From NCBI GenBank assembly GCA_947168365.1, contig CAMVLO010000034.1, positions 1 through 46,439 of the forward strand: a stretch of DNA of 46,439 bases, written 5' to 3'. A model generated the notes under the pieces. The model saw nothing but the letters and a program-made list of their open reading frames with translations. It searched no databases and was not told the DNA's origin. Positions 44,606 to 46,439 of the stretch are shown here, in pieces (positions within the stretch are counted from its first letter, which is position 1; each line of letters opens with the position of its first letter). The position numbers and the translations under genes were made by a program. Source of the DNA: UBA3824 sp017541145. Lineage in GTDB: Bacteria; Bacteroidota; Bacteroidia; Bacteroidales; UBA3824.

Positions 44606-45171
44606 AAAAAGCACAAATGAGTAATGTGGATAAACTGAAAGAAGATATGCAGTATTTCGTACATTTAATATTAATTCTAATTGGTGTAATTGGGTATGGA
44701 TTTTATATTTTCTTTACAAGTCCTAATAGTTTGGATGAGTGTTCATATTCGCAGGGTGTATTAGAAGAAAAGAATGGTTATTACAAAACATTGTCATTGA
44801 AATATGAGGGTAAGACAAAGCCTTTGGATTTTGATATACCTTGTGCAGATTACAATAAGACGTTAACTTTTCAAAAATTTGATGATGAACTTTTTAAAAA
44901 AATGAATTCAATTTTAAGTTCTGATAGTACAGAACATTATTTACAGATATGGTATCATATATATAATAGTAAGAATAAGAGTGTTGGAAGTACATTAGCG
45001 TATGATTATTATCAGATTATAATTGATGGTAAAATAATAAAGACATTTAATAAGTGGGAGGTAAAGAAAAAAGAAATTGACGCTTTGATTATTGGTGTGA
45101 CATTATTGATTTTATTAATTATGTTATATATCAAAGACAGAAAAAAAATGAAACAAGAATTGTCGGAATAG
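44602..45171 (+). CDS. Hypothetical protein with two membrane spans
   Basis: 189 residues. A first membrane span at about 20-40 (HLILILIGVIGYGFYIFF) and a second at about 160-178 flank an extracytoplasmic domain of about 120 residues with two cysteines. It overlaps the preceding fragment by 4 bases. Small, AT-rich, poorly conserved-looking genes of this kind next to decayed secreted-protein fragments are often immunity genes, but nothing here proves it. Confidence 0.6.
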   Translation: MKKAQMSNVDKLKEDMQYFVHLILILIGVIGYGFYIFFTSPNSLDECSYSQGVLEEKNGYYKTLSLKYEGKTKPLDFDIPCADYNKTLTFQKFDDELFKKMNSILSSDSTEHYLQIWYHIYNSKNKSVGSTLAYDYYQIIIDGKIIKTFNKWEVKKKEIDALIIGVTLLILLIMLYIKDRKKMKQELSE

Positions 45172-45221
45172 AATCCTCAAATAAAAAATTATGTAGCAAA
45201 ATTTAAGGAAAGAAATAAACA

Positions 45222-45440
45222 ATGAAAACTAACCTATTAATAATCTTGTTGTCCTTGCTCCTTGCAGCAACAACCTCGCAAGCTCAGCCATACCTTGCAG
45301 CCTTATCCATGCCATCTTATGAAATAGAGAATGGTAAACTTGTAATTAGATCAATGTATGGAACTATTTATACAAATTTATATGCAGACTGGGGTGATGA
45401 TGACCACAATTACATTAAGGTTATTAATTTAAATAAATAA
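45222..45440 (+). pseudogene. Truncated secreted protein, N-terminus copy 1
   Basis: 72 codons: a clear signal peptide (MKTNLLIILLSLLLAATTSQAQ) written here as MKTNLLIILLSL to TSQAQ, then PYLAALSMPSYE and about 35 further residues without a recognisable domain. The start is duplicated at 46080 with the same signal peptide and QPYLAAL-type sequence. It looks like a leftover 5' end of a larger exported protein to which unrelated sequence is joined. It could still make a small exported peptide. Confidence 0.5.
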
Positions 45441-45447
45441 GAAAAAT

Positions 45448-46053
45448 ATGATTAATAGTAGAATATTCAAGTTAATTTTGTTATTATTTAGTTTTATCTT
45501 GATAGTTTTTAGTCTGTTATTTGGTCCTAAACATGAGATAAAACCTAGTTCTAATGAAGAGATAATTACCGCATATTCTAATTTGTTAAATGAGACAAAT
45601 ATATTTGGAGATTCATTGTTTTTGAATCAAATTGCAGAAGCTTTTATTGAAACTAATTATGAGGGTGTAATAATGTATAATTGCCATTTCTCAGGAGGAG
45701 GATTGCATACATTTGGTGATTACAATACAAGTGTTGATTTAACAGATAGCTTTCCCAAAATACGAGATGTTATAAAAACAAAATTTCCGAATGCTAAGGA
45801 TAGTTATTTTGATTATTATTATAATAATGGTATTGTTATTATTATATCAACCTATCCATATTATAATCACATGTTGGAACCTATTTTATTATTATATACT
45901 AATCACTTTGAGGTATTGAAACAGCGTTTTTCAAAGTATAAGTTTTATAATACTAATGTAGCGCCACAAGAACTATATGGTTGGATATATAGAATTAATA
46001 AAAAATGGTATATATGTTCTCCATATGAAGATATATATATTCAAAAAATATAA
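45448..46053 (+). CDS. Hypothetical protein, membrane-anchored
   Basis: 201 residues. One N-terminal hydrophobic segment (about 8-27, LILLLFSFILIVFSLLF) acts as a signal anchor. The rest is a Tyr/Asn-rich globular domain with no motif I recognise. It follows the truncated fragment by 7 bases. Immunity-protein-like setting, as for the gene at 44602. Very AT-rich, unlike the leu genes, suggesting recent arrival. Confidence 0.6.
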   Translation: MINSRIFKLILLLFSFILIVFSLLFGPKHEIKPSSNEEIITAYSNLLNETNIFGDSLFLNQIAEAFIETNYEGVIMYNCHFSGGGLHTFGDYNTSVDLTDSFPKIRDVIKTKFPNAKDSYFDYYYNNGIVIIISTYPYYNHMLEPILLLYTNHFEVLKQRFSKYKFYNTNVAPQELYGWIYRINKKWYICSPYEDIYIQKI

Positions 46054-46079
46054 TGATTTTAGTAAAACAATGAACACAA

Positions 46080-46245
46080 ATGAAAACTAACTTTTTAATA
46101 CTAACCTTCTTACTGCTTGCAACCTCTACCCTGCAAGCCCAGAGTCCGCACCTTGCCGTACCTTGCAGCACTCTCCAAGCCGGGGAAGGCAGGGATTGAA
46201 TTGCGGTGGTCGCCAATGTGTTACGAGGCGTGGCAACTCGGTTAG
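46080..46245 (+). pseudogene. Truncated secreted FN3-type protein, N-terminus copy 2
   Basis: ATG at 46080, signal peptide MKTNFLILTFLLL to LQAQ. The frame stops at 46199. A 10-bp tandem duplication (CCGCACCTTG then CCGTACCTTG) shifts it. In the next frame the sequence continues as PYLAALSKPGK, GIELRWSPM, EAWQLG to a stop at 46245. GIELRW...WxLG resembles the start of the fibronectin type III repeats in large T9SS proteins. Homology to copy 1 at 45222 runs through the signal peptide and YLAALS. The body of the protein is missing. Confidence 0.62.
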
Positions 46246-46249
46246 TATC

Positions 46250-46283
46250 TTTTTGCCGGTTTAATTATTTTTGTCTATCTTTG
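46250..46283 (+). promoter_or_regulatory. Promoter of the last, partial gene
   Basis: TTTTTG (46250-46255), 20-bp gap, TATCTTTG (46276-46283). Full consensus. The ATG is 27 bases downstream. Confidence 0.65.
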
Positions 46284-46309
46284 CTCTCAATAATTAAAAC
46301 GTTTTAACC

Positions 46310-46439
46310 ATGGCACAATTAATTGCAAATCCGATTTACGATTCGGCATTCAAATATATGATGCAAAACGAGCGGGCTGCTACTGTTTTGCTTGAGAATC
46401 TTCTTGATAAAGAGATACTTAAACTCGAAGTCCTCACTA
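46310..46439 (+). CDS. PD-(D/E)XK / Rpn-like protein, 5' part only
   Basis: The reading frame runs off the window edge after 43 codons. The start MAQLIANPIYDSAFKYMMQNERAA, here split as MAQLIANPIYD and SAFKYMMQ, resembles the N-terminus of PD-(D/E)XK nuclease-family proteins related to Rpn/transposase-associated nucleases (typically NP-x-x-D-x-x-FK). These are multi-copy in Bacteroidales. The catalytic region lies outside the window, so family assignment is tentative. Confidence 0.6.
   Translation, partial: MAQLIANPIYDSAFKYMMQNERAATVLLENLLDKEILKLEVLT

Overview
This is AT-rich bacterial chromosome, almost certainly from the order Bacteroidales. The evidence is repeated Bacteroidetes-type promoters (TTTG, about 19-20 bp, TAnnTTTG), two surface proteins ending in type IX secretion (T9SS) sorting domains, BspA-type leucine-rich repeats, a PorT-like barrel, and a leuA-leuC-leuD-cimA run. 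No rRNA, tRNA, transposase or CRISPR array is visible.

Defence island, 1-7214, minus strand. A 1246-residue Cas12 effector is transcribed toward the left edge. It has a Cas12a-like N-terminus, RuvC residues D776, E1036 and D1165, and a four-cysteine zinc ribbon between the second and third RuvC motifs. That spacing and the ribbon fit Cas12a2 better than classical Cas12a. Six bases downstream is a split AAA_13 (PrrC/RloC-like) ATPase. Then come two scraps, the first 33 codons of a cas4 and the last two thirds of a cas2, joined where the rest of cas4, all of cas1 and the start of cas2 should be. The adaptation module looks collapsed by one deletion. Last is an AbiF/AbiD-type HEPN protein with its own promoter and a short structured leader that could be an antitoxin or attenuator RNA. 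The effector with no adaptation genes, next to a HEPN protein with a candidate ncRNA, is the most unusual part of the window.

Region 7.4-20 kb. A coiled-coil protein and a DUF4112 membrane protein form an operon diverging from the effector. A divergent GH105 / BNR_4 pair suggests breakdown of an unsaturated uronyl-containing polysaccharide. A BspA-type surface protein is broken by a one-base frameshift that separates its export signal from its T9SS signal. An AAA-ATPase-like/PD-(D/E)XK protein and an outer-membrane barrel follow.

Housekeeping, 19.5-30.5 kb. An ABC ATPase, permease and ACP phosphodiesterase form a minus-strand operon. On the plus strand are a DnaJ-type co-chaperone, a small CBM48 protein, lptB, a DEDDh exonuclease, thiL, and two tandem TPR/PP2C-type phosphatases.

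Surface and biosynthesis, 30.5-44.4 kb. A 2039-residue T9SS adhesin lies behind a long leader with an 11-C tract and a large hairpin, followed by an OmpA-family protein. The leucine operon (leuA, leuC, leuD, then a citramalate/isopropylmalate synthase) is preceded by a textbook attenuator: a 22-codon leader peptide with 13 branched-chain residues and a strong terminator.

The right end, 44.4-46.4 kb, is a patchwork. It has small hypothetical genes of possible immunity type, two decayed copies of the same secreted-protein N-terminus, and the start of a PD-(D/E)XK/Rpn-like gene cut by the window edge. leuB is not where it might be expected, after cimA.
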